This document shows, piece after piece, positions 42,037 to 50,786 of a stretch of 64,000 nt of DNA (the first letter of the stretch is position 1; each line of letters begins with the position of its first letter). A program made the position numbers and the translations under genes. Under the pieces are notes generated by a model that was given only the letters and a program-made list of their open reading frames with translations, was not told the DNA's origin and searched no databases. This DNA is from JAPWJZ01 sp966211335 (GTDB lineage Bacteria > Pseudomonadota > Alphaproteobacteria > Micavibrionales > UBA2020): positions 180,350-244,349 of the forward strand of contig CBIHNF010000002.1 in the NCBI GenBank assembly GCA_966211335.1, in the 5' to 3' direction.

Positions 42037-42486
42037 ATGGAAGCCTATGTCCAAAACGCTGTCAGCGCCGCCGGCAAAATTCTGCCCGTCTGGGTCATTG
42101 TGGCGGATGAACGCGAGGCCCGCTTTTACCTGAAAGCCGGCAAAGAACTCAAACTCCTCTCCGATGTTTTCCCGTCCCCCGGCGCCGCCACCGTGGATGC
42201 CGGCCGCACCGGCAAGCATGCCTATGACCTGACCGAAGGCCAGCGCCGCCATGACCAGCTGGAATTTGTGAACGAAGTCGTCAAACTGCTGGAGCGCGCG
42301 AGCCAGCAGGGCGATTTCGGCAGCTTTATCCTGATCGCCCCGCCGAAAACGCTGGGCGAACTCCGCAAGGGTTTGACGCCGGCGCTGCAGAAAATCCTCA
42401 CCGCTTCCGTCGCAAAAGACCTCATGAGCTATGACCAACGCCGCTTGAGTGACGCGCTGCCGGATTTGCTGGAATCAGCCCAGTAA
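42037..42486 (+). CDS. Host attachment family protein (copy 2)
   Basis: 149 residues from the ATG at 42037. It shares the WVIVADEREARFYLK start and the LIAPPKTLGELRKGL segment with the protein at 466-966, so they are distant paralogs. Same family: attachment-to-host-cells protein with a release-factor-like fold. Cytoplasmic, function unknown. Confidence 0.82.
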   Translation: MEAYVQNAVSAAGKILPVWVIVADEREARFYLKAGKELKLLSDVFPSPGAATVDAGRTGKHAYDLTEGQRRHDQLEFVNEVVKLLERASQQGDFGSFILIAPPKTLGELRKGLTPALQKILTASVAKDLMSYDQRRLSDALPDLLESAQ

Positions 42487-42572
42487 CTTTTCAGGTGAAC
42501 TGTTTTGCGCGGCGGGCGTTAGTCACGCATTCAAATTCCGGCATTTTTTAAACCATACTCAGGAGATACGCT

Positions 42573-43046
42573 ATGACCAAGATGAAAACCTTCCTCGGCC
42601 TCGCCGTTGTATGTGCGGGCCTTATGACCGGCGCAGCTGCGCAGGCACAAGACAACGCCATGACCTCGTCCTCCTCGACGACCACGACCACTACCCGCTA
42701 TTTCGCGCCGGAACAGCGCACGGTTGTCAGCAACTGGATCATGCAGCAAAACAAAGACCAGTGCCCGGCCGGCACGACGCGCATCAAGGAAACCCACCTG
42801 ATGGGCCTCCGCGATCCGTCTTATAAGTGCATCGCGCCGAAAGGCTCGACCATGACCTTCTACAAGCCCGGCACCGTTCTGCCGAGCACGGTCACCTACA
42901 CCGAACTGCCCTCGACCGTCGTGACCCAGCTGCCGCCGGCACCTGAAGGCGAAGCCTATGTCACCACCGACAACAACGTCTACCTCGTCAACAAACAGAC
43001 CCGCACGGTCGTTGACGGCGTGACTGTCGTCGGCACCGAAGAGTAA
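42573..43046 (+). CDS. Exported DUF1236-like protein
   Basis: 157 residues with a signal peptide (cleavage near AAAQAQD), a Ser/Thr-rich linker (SSSSTTTTTTRY), and a C-terminal module EGEAYVTTDNNVYLVNKQ-TRTVVD, matching the DUF1236 repeat pattern. There are two cysteines. It is a periplasmic protein of unknown function, followed by a strong terminator. Confidence 0.72.
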   Translation: MTKMKTFLGLAVVCAGLMTGAAAQAQDNAMTSSSSTTTTTTRYFAPEQRTVVSNWIMQQNKDQCPAGTTRIKETHLMGLRDPSYKCIAPKGSTMTFYKPGTVLPSTVTYTELPSTVVTQLPPAPEGEAYVTTDNNVYLVNKQTRTVVDGVTVVGTEE

Positions 43047-43057
43047 CTTTTTGTCAC

Positions 43058-43096
43058 AAAAAAACCGCCGCTCCTTCGGGTGCGGCGGTTTTTTTT
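43058..43096. terminator. Terminator between 42573 gene and tldD
   Basis: AAAAAAACCGCCGC / GCGGCGGTTTTTTTT around a 9-base loop containing CTTCGG. It serves both convergent genes. Confidence 0.93.
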
Positions 43097-43117
43097 ATTG
43101 TTTCAACGCTGAGCGGA

Positions 43118-44569
43118 TTAAGTCTTCGTCCCGCCCACCGTCAGGCCATCGATGCGGAGGGTGGGCTGGCCGACGCCGACGGGGACGGACTGGCCGTCTT
43201 TGCCGCAGGTGCCCACGCCTTCGTCCAGCTTCATGTCGTTACCGATCAGCTTCACCTTGGTCAGCGCATCCGCGCCGTTGCCAATCAGCGTTGCGCCCTT
43301 CACGGGTGGGCCGATTTTGCCATCTTCGATGAGGTAGGCTTCCGACGCCGAGAAGACGAATTTGCCGGAGGTGATATCCACCTGACCGCCGCCGAAGTTG
43401 ACGGCATAGAGGCCCTTCGGCACGGTCTTGATGATTTCCTCGGGGCTCATGGTGCCGTTCAGCATGACGGTATTGGTCATGCGCGGCATCACGTGGTCGG
43501 CGTAAGATTCACGGCGGCCATTGCCGGTCGATTTCACGCCCATGAGGCGCGCGTTCATGCGGTCCTGCAAATATCCGGTGAGGATGCCGTCTTCAATCAG
43601 CGTCGTGCGCTGCGACGGCGTGCCTTCATCATCGATGGTGATGGAGCCTCTACGGTCCGGCATGGTGCCGTCATCCACCACCGTCACGCCCGGCGCAGCG
43701 ACGCGCTTGCCGATCATGCCGGTGAAGGCGGAGGTGCCCTTGCGGTTGAAATCGCCTTCAAGCCCGTGGCCAATCGCTTCATGCAGCAAAATGCCCGGCC
43801 AGCCGGGCCCCAGCACAACAGCCATTTCGCCGGCAGGTGCGGGCACGGAGCGCAAGTTTACTTCCGCCTGACGGAAGGATTCATCCACCGCCGCTTTCCA
43901 GACGGATTCATCAAACAATTTATCGTAAGCGTAACGGCCACCGAAACCGTAGTAGCCATCTTCCATGCGGCCAGACGCGTCTTCAAGGTAAACCGAAACG
44001 TTCATGCGGACGAGGGGGCGGATATCGGCCGATTTGCCGCCGCCCGCGCGCACAATTTGTATCGCTTTCCAGCTGGCGGCGAGGTTGACCGATACCTGCT
44101 TGACGCGCGAATTTTTGGAGCGCGCATAGGCGTCGATATCCTGCAGCAGCTTCACCTTTTTCTCGAAAGGCACCTGCAGCAGCGGGTTGTCTTCAATATA
44201 CAATTGCTGGTTGGTCTTGATGGGGTCGAGGTCCATGGTGCCGCCATGGCCGCCCTGCGCCGCCTTCACCGTCTCGCCCGCGCGGGCAATGGATTTTTCC
44301 GACAGCTCGGACGAATGCGCGAAACCAAACGTCTCGCCGGAGACGGAGCGCAGGCCAAAGCCCATATCGGTATCATAGGTGCAGGTCTTCAACCGGCCGT
44401 CGTCAAAGCTGAAAAACTCTGTCTGCACATATTCCATGTACAGCTCGCCATCATCCCCGCCGCCGAGGCTGTTATCGACAATCTTCGACACTTTCTGCGG
44501 GTCGAGCTTGTTCTTTTCAAAGAAAATCTTGTCGGTCGTATTGATATGCGAAGGCATCTGGCGCGGCAT
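43118..44569 (-). CDS. tldD: Metalloprotease TldD
   Basis: 483 residues. The zinc motif is HEAIGHGLEGD (His263, Glu264, His268; the HExxxH arrangement of TldD), followed by the C-terminal domain with VDITSGKFVFSASEAYLIEDGKI. TldD and TldE (PmbA) together form a heterodimeric cytosolic protease that matures some modified peptides; no tldE is in the window. Length is as expected. Confidence 0.95.
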   Translation of the reverse strand: MPRQMPSHINTTDKIFFEKNKLDPQKVSKIVDNSLGGGDDGELYMEYVQTEFFSFDDGRLKTCTYDTDMGFGLRSVSGETFGFAHSSELSEKSIARAGETVKAAQGGHGGTMDLDPIKTNQQLYIEDNPLLQVPFEKKVKLLQDIDAYARSKNSRVKQVSVNLAASWKAIQIVRAGGGKSADIRPLVRMNVSVYLEDASGRMEDGYYGFGGRYAYDKLFDESVWKAAVDESFRQAEVNLRSVPAPAGEMAVVLGPGWPGILLHEAIGHGLEGDFNRKGTSAFTGMIGKRVAAPGVTVVDDGTMPDRRGSITIDDEGTPSQRTTLIEDGILTGYLQDRMNARLMGVKSTGNGRRESYADHVMPRMTNTVMLNGTMSPEEIIKTVPKGLYAVNFGGGQVDITSGKFVFSASEAYLIEDGKIGPPVKGATLIGNGADALTKVKLIGNDMKLDEGVGTCGKDGQSVPVGVGQPTLRIDGLTVGGTKT

Positions 44570-44689
44570 CCTTTTGTTACCTGCTTAAGATAGCATCGTG
44601 AGGTTGAAAGGCGAGTAGCTAAATGTTGCCATAATTGCAAGCAATTACAAGGGCATGACAGGCCTATGCCGATAGGCTAGCATTTGCGC

Positions 44690-45793
44690 ATGAAATTCCG
44701 CGAACTGCTCATCAACCAAAAGGCCCTGCGCCGCATCACGCGCGTCTATGTGCCGCTGGTCATTGCCGTCTGGCTTTTGCTGGAAGGGCTGGGTTTTGTC
44801 ACGGGCGGTGCGGCACCGAAACTTGATTTGCAGCAGGATTTTGCGCATCTGGCGCCTGTCGTTTACAGCGACAAATACAACATCGAATTTTTCGGCCTCG
44901 AAAAATTGCACCCATTCGATACCGCCAAGTACCGCCGTATTCTTGAGGTGCTGGTGACGGAAAAAATGCTGGCGCGGGGCAAGATTATCCCTGCCGCGCC
45001 GCCGGATGATGCGCTGCTGAGCCTTGCCGAAAGCGATGAATACCTCAACAGCCTGAAATCGTCATGGTCTGTCGCAGGCATCATGGAATTGCCGTTCCTG
45101 CGATTTTTCCCGTCGCGGCTGACGCGCCATCTTGTGCTAGAGCCTATGCTTTACCAGACGGGCGGCAGCGTGCTGGCGGCGAAGGCGGCGCTGGTGCGCG
45201 GCGCGGCAGTGAACCTCGGCGGCGGTTTCCACCATGCGTCTCATGATCGCGGCATGGGCTTCTGCCCATATGCGGATATCAGCCTTGTCATCAAATACCT
45301 GCGTCAGCAAAAACTGGCGCAGAAATTCCTCATCATCGACCTCGACGCGCATCAGGGCAACGGGCACGAAACAGATTTCGGCGACGATGCGGATGTCTAT
45401 ATTCTGGACGCCTATAACGGCGAGGTTTTTCCGCATGATGAAGCCGCCAAGCGGGGAATAGACGGCAAGGTCGAGCTGCCCGCCTTTTCCGGCGACGCTG
45501 AATATTTTCCGCCCGTGCGTCGCGCAATTGAAGCGTCATACAAAACCTTCAAGCCTGACCTTGTCATTTATAATGCCGGGACGGACGTGCTGACGGGCGA
45601 TCCGCTCGGCGCGCTGGATATTTCCGCCGAAGGTATTGTAAAGCGTGATGAAATGGTGTTTCAAAAGGCGCTGGCGGAGAAAACGCCCATCGTCATGCTG
45701 CTTTCCGGCGGCTACCAGAAATCGAATGCGGCGGTGATTGCGGCAAGCCTGTTGAATCTGCGCCGGAAATTCGGGCTTTTCAAAGCGGATTGA
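44690..45793 (+). CDS. Class IV (HDAC11-like) histone-deacetylase-family protein
   Basis: 367 residues from the ATG at 44690. A hydrophobic stretch at about 17-36 could anchor it in the membrane. The catalytic domain matches eukaryotic HDAC11 closely: GGGFHHASHDRGMGFCPYAD, IIDLDAHQGNGHETDF (the zinc Asp and His), YNAGTDVLTGDPLG (second zinc Asp) and LLSGGYQK. HDAC11 mainly removes long-chain fatty acyl groups from lysine, so a lipid-related deacylase is possible. It diverges from tldD. Confidence 0.9.
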   Translation: MKFRELLINQKALRRITRVYVPLVIAVWLLLEGLGFVTGGAAPKLDLQQDFAHLAPVVYSDKYNIEFFGLEKLHPFDTAKYRRILEVLVTEKMLARGKIIPAAPPDDALLSLAESDEYLNSLKSSWSVAGIMELPFLRFFPSRLTRHLVLEPMLYQTGGSVLAAKAALVRGAAVNLGGGFHHASHDRGMGFCPYADISLVIKYLRQQKLAQKFLIIDLDAHQGNGHETDFGDDADVYILDAYNGEVFPHDEAAKRGIDGKVELPAFSGDAEYFPPVRRAIEASYKTFKPDLVIYNAGTDVLTGDPLGALDISAEGIVKRDEMVFQKALAEKTPIVMLLSGGYQKSNAAVIAASLLNLRRKFGLFKAD

Positions 45794-45844
45794 CAGAAAG
45801 TCGCGGCGGTCTAGAATACCCTTCATTCAACAGGAAAAATCCAG

Positions 45845-46297
45845 ATGGACGGCGAAGACGATATTCTTGGCATTCAGCTTGTGACGGCGGCCGCGACGGG
45901 CATGCTGGAGATGGTGGATGCCGCGCTCGCCGCGGGCGCCGACCTGCACTACAACAACGATCTCGCCCTGCGCTCGGCCGTATTTACCGGCAACAGCCAT
46001 ATTGCGAAGCACCTCATCGAGAAAGGCGCGGATATCCATGCCTCGGCGGAGGAGGCGCTGCTCTATGCCGCCAAGCGCCGCGATGATGATCTGGTGCGGC
46101 TGCTGCTCGACAAAGGCGCGTCGATTGCCGTCATGATGAGCGCGCATAAAAAGGAAGTCGACCGCGACTGCCTTGAAACCCTCGACGGTCACGAATCAAG
46201 CAAGCTGCGGGAGGCCTTCGAGGCCAATTTCTCGAAGCTGAAAAAGCCCGAGGCCGGGCAGAAATTCCGCCTGCCCAAAAAACCGCCTTCTCCCTGA
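45845..46297 (+). CDS. Ankyrin-repeat protein
   Basis: 150 residues with about three ankyrin repeats (for example MLEMVDAALAAGADLHYNND, HIAKHLIEKGADIHASAEEA, DDLVRLLLDKGASI). It is cytoplasmic and probably binds a protein partner. The C-terminus is basic. It is preceded by AGGAAA. It may be co-transcribed with the deacetylase-like gene 52 bases upstream. Confidence 0.88.
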   Translation: MDGEDDILGIQLVTAAATGMLEMVDAALAAGADLHYNNDLALRSAVFTGNSHIAKHLIEKGADIHASAEEALLYAAKRRDDDLVRLLLDKGASIAVMMSAHKKEVDRDCLETLDGHESSKLREAFEANFSKLKKPEAGQKFRLPKKPPSP

Positions 46298-46320
46298 TAA
46301 ATTGAGCATAAGTCCTGTAG

Positions 46321-46356
46321 ATGATAATCACTCGCAAAGAAGTGTTGGATTATCAT
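46321..46356. promoter_or_regulatory. Inverted repeat abutting a promoter
   Basis: ATGATAATC (46321-46329) and GATTATCAT (46348-46356) form perfect 9-base arms. The promoter's -35 box starts at the last base of the repeat, so it may be an operator, although it could also be a hairpin terminator without a T run. Confidence 0.45.
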
Positions 46357-46384
46357 TGACTTAGCTTTCCAACTTTGTCATAAC
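46356..46384 (+). promoter_or_regulatory. Promoter for 46454-47414 operon
   Basis: TTGACT (46356-46361), 17-base spacer, CATAAC (46379-46384), about 70 bases before the first ATG. Confidence 0.5.
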
Positions 46385-46453
46385 ATGCATCAAGAAAGAC
46401 GGCCCGGGGAACTGAGAAATCGGCGGGCCATTACCGGCAAAAGGGGATACATA

Positions 46454-46747
46454 ATGGTTTTCTGGAAGCTTTTCGGCTCTGAAGAGAAAGTCCGCCACGC
46501 GATCGAAGAATCCGTGGGTTACAACATTTCGCCGACCAAGGCGGATATTCTGCAATTACCGGCCAACGACGCGAAACATTCCAAAGCGGCGCTGTCGCTG
46601 CTGCCGGTCGGCGTCAACCCGACACCGGTTGACAATACCGCCAATATGGCCGAGCCTTACTCCATCACGCCCGCCGAAAAATGGGCGGCGAAAAACAACG
46701 ATGGAGAGACTGATGCCGACGAGCGAGCAAAACGCACTGTCCGCTAA
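46454..46747 (+). CDS. Small protein of unknown function
   Basis: 97 residues from the ATG at 46454 (GGGGATA upstream). It begins MVFWKLFGSEEKVRHAIEE and is polar afterwards; no membrane helix. It overlaps the next gene by 35 bases. No family is recognised. Confidence 0.55.
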   Translation: MVFWKLFGSEEKVRHAIEESVGYNISPTKADILQLPANDAKHSKAALSLLPVGVNPTPVDNTANMAEPYSITPAEKWAAKNNDGETDADERAKRTVR

Positions 46748-47414
46748 CGCCTTAAAAACCGTCCTTACCAATATCCACGACAACCAGCAGCAGAACCGCC
46801 AGAACGTGAAGCGCCATGCGTGGTGGCTTGCGGGCGGCCTTGTCGCAGGCCTGTTTGCGCCGGTGCTGCCGCTGGGCCTTGCCGCCGTCGGCGTGCTGGC
46901 CTCGAATATCGTGACCTTCGTTGCCGCGGCGAAACTTGTCGGCGACGCGGGCAAGGGGCGCATGCTGCATAAGCTTGCCGCCAATATCACCAAAAGCAAT
47001 TTCGTCGGCAAGCTGAACGCCAATACCGAAAAGCTGGTGAAGCTGGCCGCCAAGACACGCAAAATTTCCAACATCGGCGTCTATTCGACCCTCGGGCTTT
47101 TCGTCGCGCTGCTCATTCCGCCGGTGGCGCCGGTGGCGGCTGTTTTATACGGCACGGCCTTCCTTGGCACTGTTGCGGCGATTGGCGTGAACAGCTGGGT
47201 GACTGGCAGGGCCGTCGCCTCCGTCGATACCGCCAATGCCACCTATCAGGCGACCGGCGTTGCACCGGCAGCACCGGCGGCGCTGGTATCTTCCGGCAGC
47301 GTCGGCAAGGGCCCGTCGCCCGCGGCAGGCTTCAACCATGCGGTGAACAATAACGTGCCGCCCCCCGCCAACGACGAAGCAAAAGCGGCCAAAATCAATC
47401 CGCTGAAGCCCTGA
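46713..47414 (+). CDS. Alanine-rich integral membrane protein
   Basis: 233 residues from the ATG at 46713 (GGAGAG upstream). Four hydrophobic segments come as two hairpins (about 40-75 and 118-160), with a proline-rich, low-complexity C-terminus (residues 175-233). It is coupled to the upstream small gene. No family is recognised. Confidence 0.6.
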   Translation: MPTSEQNALSANALKTVLTNIHDNQQQNRQNVKRHAWWLAGGLVAGLFAPVLPLGLAAVGVLASNIVTFVAAAKLVGDAGKGRMLHKLAANITKSNFVGKLNANTEKLVKLAAKTRKISNIGVYSTLGLFVALLIPPVAPVAAVLYGTAFLGTVAAIGVNSWVTGRAVASVDTANATYQATGVAPAAPAALVSSGSVGKGPSPAAGFNHAVNNNVPPPANDEAKAAKINPLKP

Positions 47415-47436
47415 TCCGTTTTACCGAATACTGCCC

Positions 47437-47476
47437 AAAACCGGCGGCTTAACATGTTTAAGCCGCCGGTTTTTTA
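47437..47476 (+). terminator. Terminator before liuB
   Basis: AAAACCGGCGGCTTAA / TTAAGCCGCCGGTTTTTT with a short CATG-T loop, 23 bases after the membrane-protein stop. It overlaps the likely -35 region of the liuB promoter, whose -10 reads TATAGT at 47480-47485. Confidence 0.9.
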
Positions 47477-47516
47477 TTCTATAGTCGGGGACATTTCGAA
47501 CATTGGGAAAACGACC

Positions 47517-49124
47517 ATGACGCAGCTCGCCTCGGCCCTCAGCCCCGCTTCGCAGGAATTCCAGACCAACCGCGACGCGATGCAGAAAATCATCGCCGAC
47601 TACAAGGACAAGCTCACCGAGATTCAAAAGGGCGGCGACGAAAACGCCCGCGCCAAGCACCTCGCCCGCGGCAAAATGTTGCCGCGCGACCGCGTGAAGA
47701 ACCTCATCGACCCCGGGTCGCCGTTTTTGGAATTCTCCGCCTTCGCGGCGTATAACACCTACAAAGACGTCGTGCCCGGCGCCGGCATGATTTCCGGCAT
47801 CGGCCGCGTTTCCGGCACCGAATGCGTGATTGTGGCGAATGATGCGACGGTCAAGGGCGGCACCTATTACCCGCTGACGGTCAAAAAACACCTGCGCGCG
47901 CAGGAAATTGCGGCGCAGAACAACCTGCCTTGCGTCTATCTGGTCGACAGCGGCGGCGCGTTTCTGCCGCTGCAGGATGAAGTCTTCCCCGACAAGGAAC
48001 ACTTCGGCCGCATCTTCTACAATCAGGCCAATATGTCTGCGCGCGGCATTCCGCAGATTGCGGCCGTCATGGGCAGCTGCACGGCGGGCGGCGCTTATGT
48101 GCCGGCGATGTCCGATGAATCCATCATCGTCAAAAACCAGGGCACCATCTTCCTCGGCGGCCCGCCGCTCGTGAAGGCCGCGACGGGTGAGGAAGTGAGC
48201 GCGGAAGACCTCGGCGGTGCGGATGTGCATTGCCGCCAGTCCGGCGTGACGGACCATTACGCCCAGAATGACGGCCACGCGCTGCAGATCGTCCGCCGCA
48301 TCGTCGGCAACCTCAACCGCACCAAGAAGATCGATCTGGCGGTGAAGGATGTGCGCGCGCCGAAATATGACGCGTCGGAAATCTATGGCATCATCCCCTC
48401 CGACAGCCGCAAGCCTTTTGATGTGCGTGAAATCATTTCCCGCATCGTCGACAATTCGGAATTCGACGAATTCAAGAGGCTGTATGGCGAAACCCTCGTC
48501 TGCGGCTTTGCGCATATCTTCGGCTATCCCGTCGGCATCATCGCCAACAACGGCATTTTGTTCTCGGAATCCGCGCTGAAGGGCGCGCATTTTGTGGAGC
48601 TGTGCTGCCAGCGCAAAATCCCGCTTGTCTTCCTGCAGAATATCACGGGCTTCATGGTCGGCCGCAAATACGAAGCGGGCGGCATTGCGAAGGATGGTGC
48701 GAAACTGGTGCATGCCGTTTCCTGCGCGCAGGTGCCGAAATTCACTGTCATCATCGGCGGCAGCTTCGGCGCCGGCAACTACGGCATGTGCGGGCGGGCT
48801 TATAACCCGCGCTTTATGTGGACCTGGCCAAACTCCCGCATCTCCGTCATGGGCGGGGAGCAGGCGGCGAGCGTGCTGGCGCAGGTGAAGAAGGATGCCA
48901 TGGCCGCCAAAAAAGAAGTCTGGCCGGCGGCGGAGGAAGAAGCCTTCAAAAAACCCATCCGCGAGCAGTATGAAACGCAAGGCCACCCGTACTATGCCTC
49001 CGCGCGCCTTTGGGATGACGGCATCATCGACCCCGCCGATACGCGCATGGTGCTGGGCCTTTCCCTTTCCGCTTCCCTGAACGCGCCGATCGAAGACCCG
49101 CGCTTCGGCATTTTCAGGATGTAG
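47517..49124 (+). CDS. liuB: 3-methylcrotonyl-CoA carboxylase carboxyltransferase (beta) subunit
   Basis: 535 residues from the ATG at 47517. It has the crotonase-fold halves with GRVSGTECVIVANDATVKGG, the glycine-rich QLPC-like VYLVDSGGAFLPLQDEVFPD loop, GSCTAGGAYVPAMSDE, and LQNITGFMVGRKYEAGGIAK. The FPD and ITGFMVG patterns fit methylcrotonyl-CoA carboxylase rather than propionyl-CoA carboxylase. It transfers CO2 from biotin on LiuD to 3-methylcrotonyl-CoA. Confidence 0.92.
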   Translation: MTQLASALSPASQEFQTNRDAMQKIIADYKDKLTEIQKGGDENARAKHLARGKMLPRDRVKNLIDPGSPFLEFSAFAAYNTYKDVVPGAGMISGIGRVSGTECVIVANDATVKGGTYYPLTVKKHLRAQEIAAQNNLPCVYLVDSGGAFLPLQDEVFPDKEHFGRIFYNQANMSARGIPQIAAVMGSCTAGGAYVPAMSDESIIVKNQGTIFLGGPPLVKAATGEEVSAEDLGGADVHCRQSGVTDHYAQNDGHALQIVRRIVGNLNRTKKIDLAVKDVRAPKYDASEIYGIIPSDSRKPFDVREIISRIVDNSEFDEFKRLYGETLVCGFAHIFGYPVGIIANNGILFSESALKGAHFVELCCQRKIPLVFLQNITGFMVGRKYEAGGIAKDGAKLVHAVSCAQVPKFTVIIGGSFGAGNYGMCGRAYNPRFMWTWPNSRISVMGGEQAASVLAQVKKDAMAAKKEVWPAAEEEAFKKPIREQYETQGHPYYASARLWDDGIIDPADTRMVLGLSLSASLNAPIEDPRFGIFRM

Positions 49125-49125
49125 G

Positions 49126-49407
49126 ATGAAAGCCTTCGGCCCTATGACACTGAAATTTTTCGGCGCCGCGTTTTTGGGGCTGCAGGCAATACCGGTGCTG
49201 GCGTGGTTTATCCATCCGTTCTGGTCGCTGGCGAGCAGTCTTCTGGTCTTTCCAGTTTCAGCTGTCGTGCTTTGCCTGCTTTTCGTCAAGGGACGGGCGA
49301 TGGCGCGCTCTGCTTCGTTCATCATCGTGTCGCTGCTCTATGCGCTGTCGATGGCGTTTCACGGCTACTTCACCTATATCGGCTTCACGCAAGGGTTCCT
49401 CGATTAA
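49126..49407 (+). CDS. Small membrane protein, unknown
   Basis: 93 residues with three hydrophobic helices (about 7-28, 34-55, 64-82). It starts 2 bases after liuB and its TAA overlaps the next ATG, so it sits inside the leucine operon. It is unrelated to known leucine enzymes. No family is recognised. Confidence 0.65.
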   Translation: MKAFGPMTLKFFGAAFLGLQAIPVLAWFIHPFWSLASSLLVFPVSAVVLCLLFVKGRAMARSASFIIVSLLYALSMAFHGYFTYIGFTQGFLD

Positions 49408-49709
49408 TGGCGGACAAGTTCCTCATCATCTTTGGCTCCCTTTTCAGCGACAAGGCGAAACGCTACGGCCAGGTTGATACATTGCGCCTGCCGGAGGATG
49501 CGAAGACGCTGCTGGCGGGCTACCGCACCACGGTTATCGGCATCCTCGTTATTTTTCTGCTGCTTATGTTCCGCATGAAGCTGTGGTCGCTCGCCTTCGG
49601 CCTGCCGCTGCTGATTGGCGGCTGGGTCTTGAAGGGGCATTTTGAAAGCCGCCTCGACCCGCTGCTGGAGCCGTATTTTCCAAAGCGGGAGGATAAGCCG
49701 AATGGATAA
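49407..49709 (+). CDS. Membrane protein, tandem paralog A
   Basis: 100 residues from the ATG at 49407. Two adjacent hydrophobic segments lie in the middle (about 44-60 and 65-78). Its core (LLAGYRTTVIGILV; LLIGGWVLKGHFES; LDPLLEPYFPKR) matches the next gene, so the two arose by tandem duplication. Overlaps the next gene by 8 bases. Unknown function. Confidence 0.65.
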   Translation: MADKFLIIFGSLFSDKAKRYGQVDTLRLPEDAKTLLAGYRTTVIGILVIFLLLMFRMKLWSLAFGLPLLIGGWVLKGHFESRLDPLLEPYFPKREDKPNG

Positions 49710-49995
49710 TTCGCTCTATTACCTCAGCCGCATTTACGGCAAACAGGGGCAGAAGGCGCAGAAATATGCGCTGGTTAATCCGCTGCAGCTGCCGACCGCG
49801 CTGAAAATGATGCTAAATGCCTATCGCCTGACCTTAAGCTGCATTCTGCTGTCGGCCACGCTGGCGCTGATCGAATTTACCCCGCGCAGCCTTCTTCTCG
49901 GCGCGGTGCTCGTCATCGGCGGCTTCTATTTCAAATTCATCCTCGAGCAAAAGATCGACGAAAAGCTCGAACCCTATTTACGCAGGAGAGATTAA
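49702..49995 (+). CDS. Membrane protein, tandem paralog B
   Basis: 97 residues from the ATG at 49702. It shares AYRLTLSCILL, VIGGFYFKFILEQ and EKLEPYLRRR with its neighbour upstream. Two membrane helices (about 43-60 and 64-80). Its TAA overlaps the liuC ATG (TAATG), so it is fully embedded in the operon. Confidence 0.65.
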   Translation: MDNSLYYLSRIYGKQGQKAQKYALVNPLQLPTALKMMLNAYRLTLSCILLSATLALIEFTPRSLLLGAVLVIGGFYFKFILEQKIDEKLEPYLRRRD

Positions 49996-50786
49996 TGTCC
50001 GAAGACCATCTGCTTTATAAAGTCGACAACGGCATCGCTACCATCACCCTCAACCGTCCGGAAGTGCTGAACGCCTTCAACGAGGCCGTCATTACCGATA
50101 TGACCGCGCTGTTCCAAAAGGCCGGTGCCGATAAATCCGTGCGCGCGGTGGTGCTGCGCGGCAATGGCAAAAGTTTTTCCGCCGGCGGCGATCTCAACTG
50201 GATGCGCAAATCGGCCGAATACACCTACCAGCAGAATGTCGATGACGCGATGAAGCTGGGCACGCTGCTCAAAACCATCAACTTCCTGCCCAAAATCACC
50301 ATCGCCCTTGTGCATGGCAATATCTTCGGCGGTGGCGTGGGGCTCACCTCCTGCTGCGATATCGCCATTGCGGAAGACGGCGCACAGTTCTGCCTGTCCG
50401 AAGTACGCATCGGCCTTATCCCCAGCATCATCGCGCCTTACGTGATTAACGCGATGGGCGAGCGCATGGCGCGCCGCTATTTCATGACGGCGGAGCGTTT
50501 TGATGCCGCCACCGCGCATCGCATCGGCTTCGTGCATGAAGTCGCACCCAAAGGCGGGCTGGATGCCGCCTGCGACAAAATCATCGAAGCCATCCTCGGC
50601 GGCGCGCCGGAAGCGCAGGGCCGCGGCAAAAAGCTTATGCTCGACATCATCGGCCGCCCGCTGGATGACAAGCTGATCCAGCTGACCGTCGAGCAAATCG
50701 CGGAAGCCCGCGCCTCTGATGAGGGCAAGGAAGGCCTTTCCGCCTTCCTCAACAAACAGGAACCGAGCTGGCGGAAAAAGGCTTAA
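49995..50786 (+). CDS. liuC: Enoyl-CoA hydratase family, likely methylglutaconyl-CoA hydratase
   Basis: 263 residues with the crotonase pattern: NRPEVLNAFNE, VVLRGNGKSFSAGGDLNWM (oxyanion hole), HGNIFGGGVGLTSCCDIAIA, and FCLSEVRIGLIPSIIAPY. The DLNWMR segment and the position within a liu locus suggest the methylglutaconyl-CoA hydratase branch of leucine breakdown. The last 4 bases overlap the convergent DUF808 gene's stop. Confidence 0.85.
   Translation: MSEDHLLYKVDNGIATITLNRPEVLNAFNEAVITDMTALFQKAGADKSVRAVVLRGNGKSFSAGGDLNWMRKSAEYTYQQNVDDAMKLGTLLKTINFLPKITIALVHGNIFGGGVGLTSCCDIAIAEDGAQFCLSEVRIGLIPSIIAPYVINAMGERMARRYFMTAERFDAATAHRIGFVHEVAPKGGLDAACDKIIEAILGGAPEAQGRGKKLMLDIIGRPLDDKLIQLTVEQIAEARASDEGKEGLSAFLNKQEPSWRKKA

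Noticed and set aside
47421..49325. 634-codon minus-strand frame opposite liuB
   Set aside because: Shadow frame; liuB has conserved family motifs.
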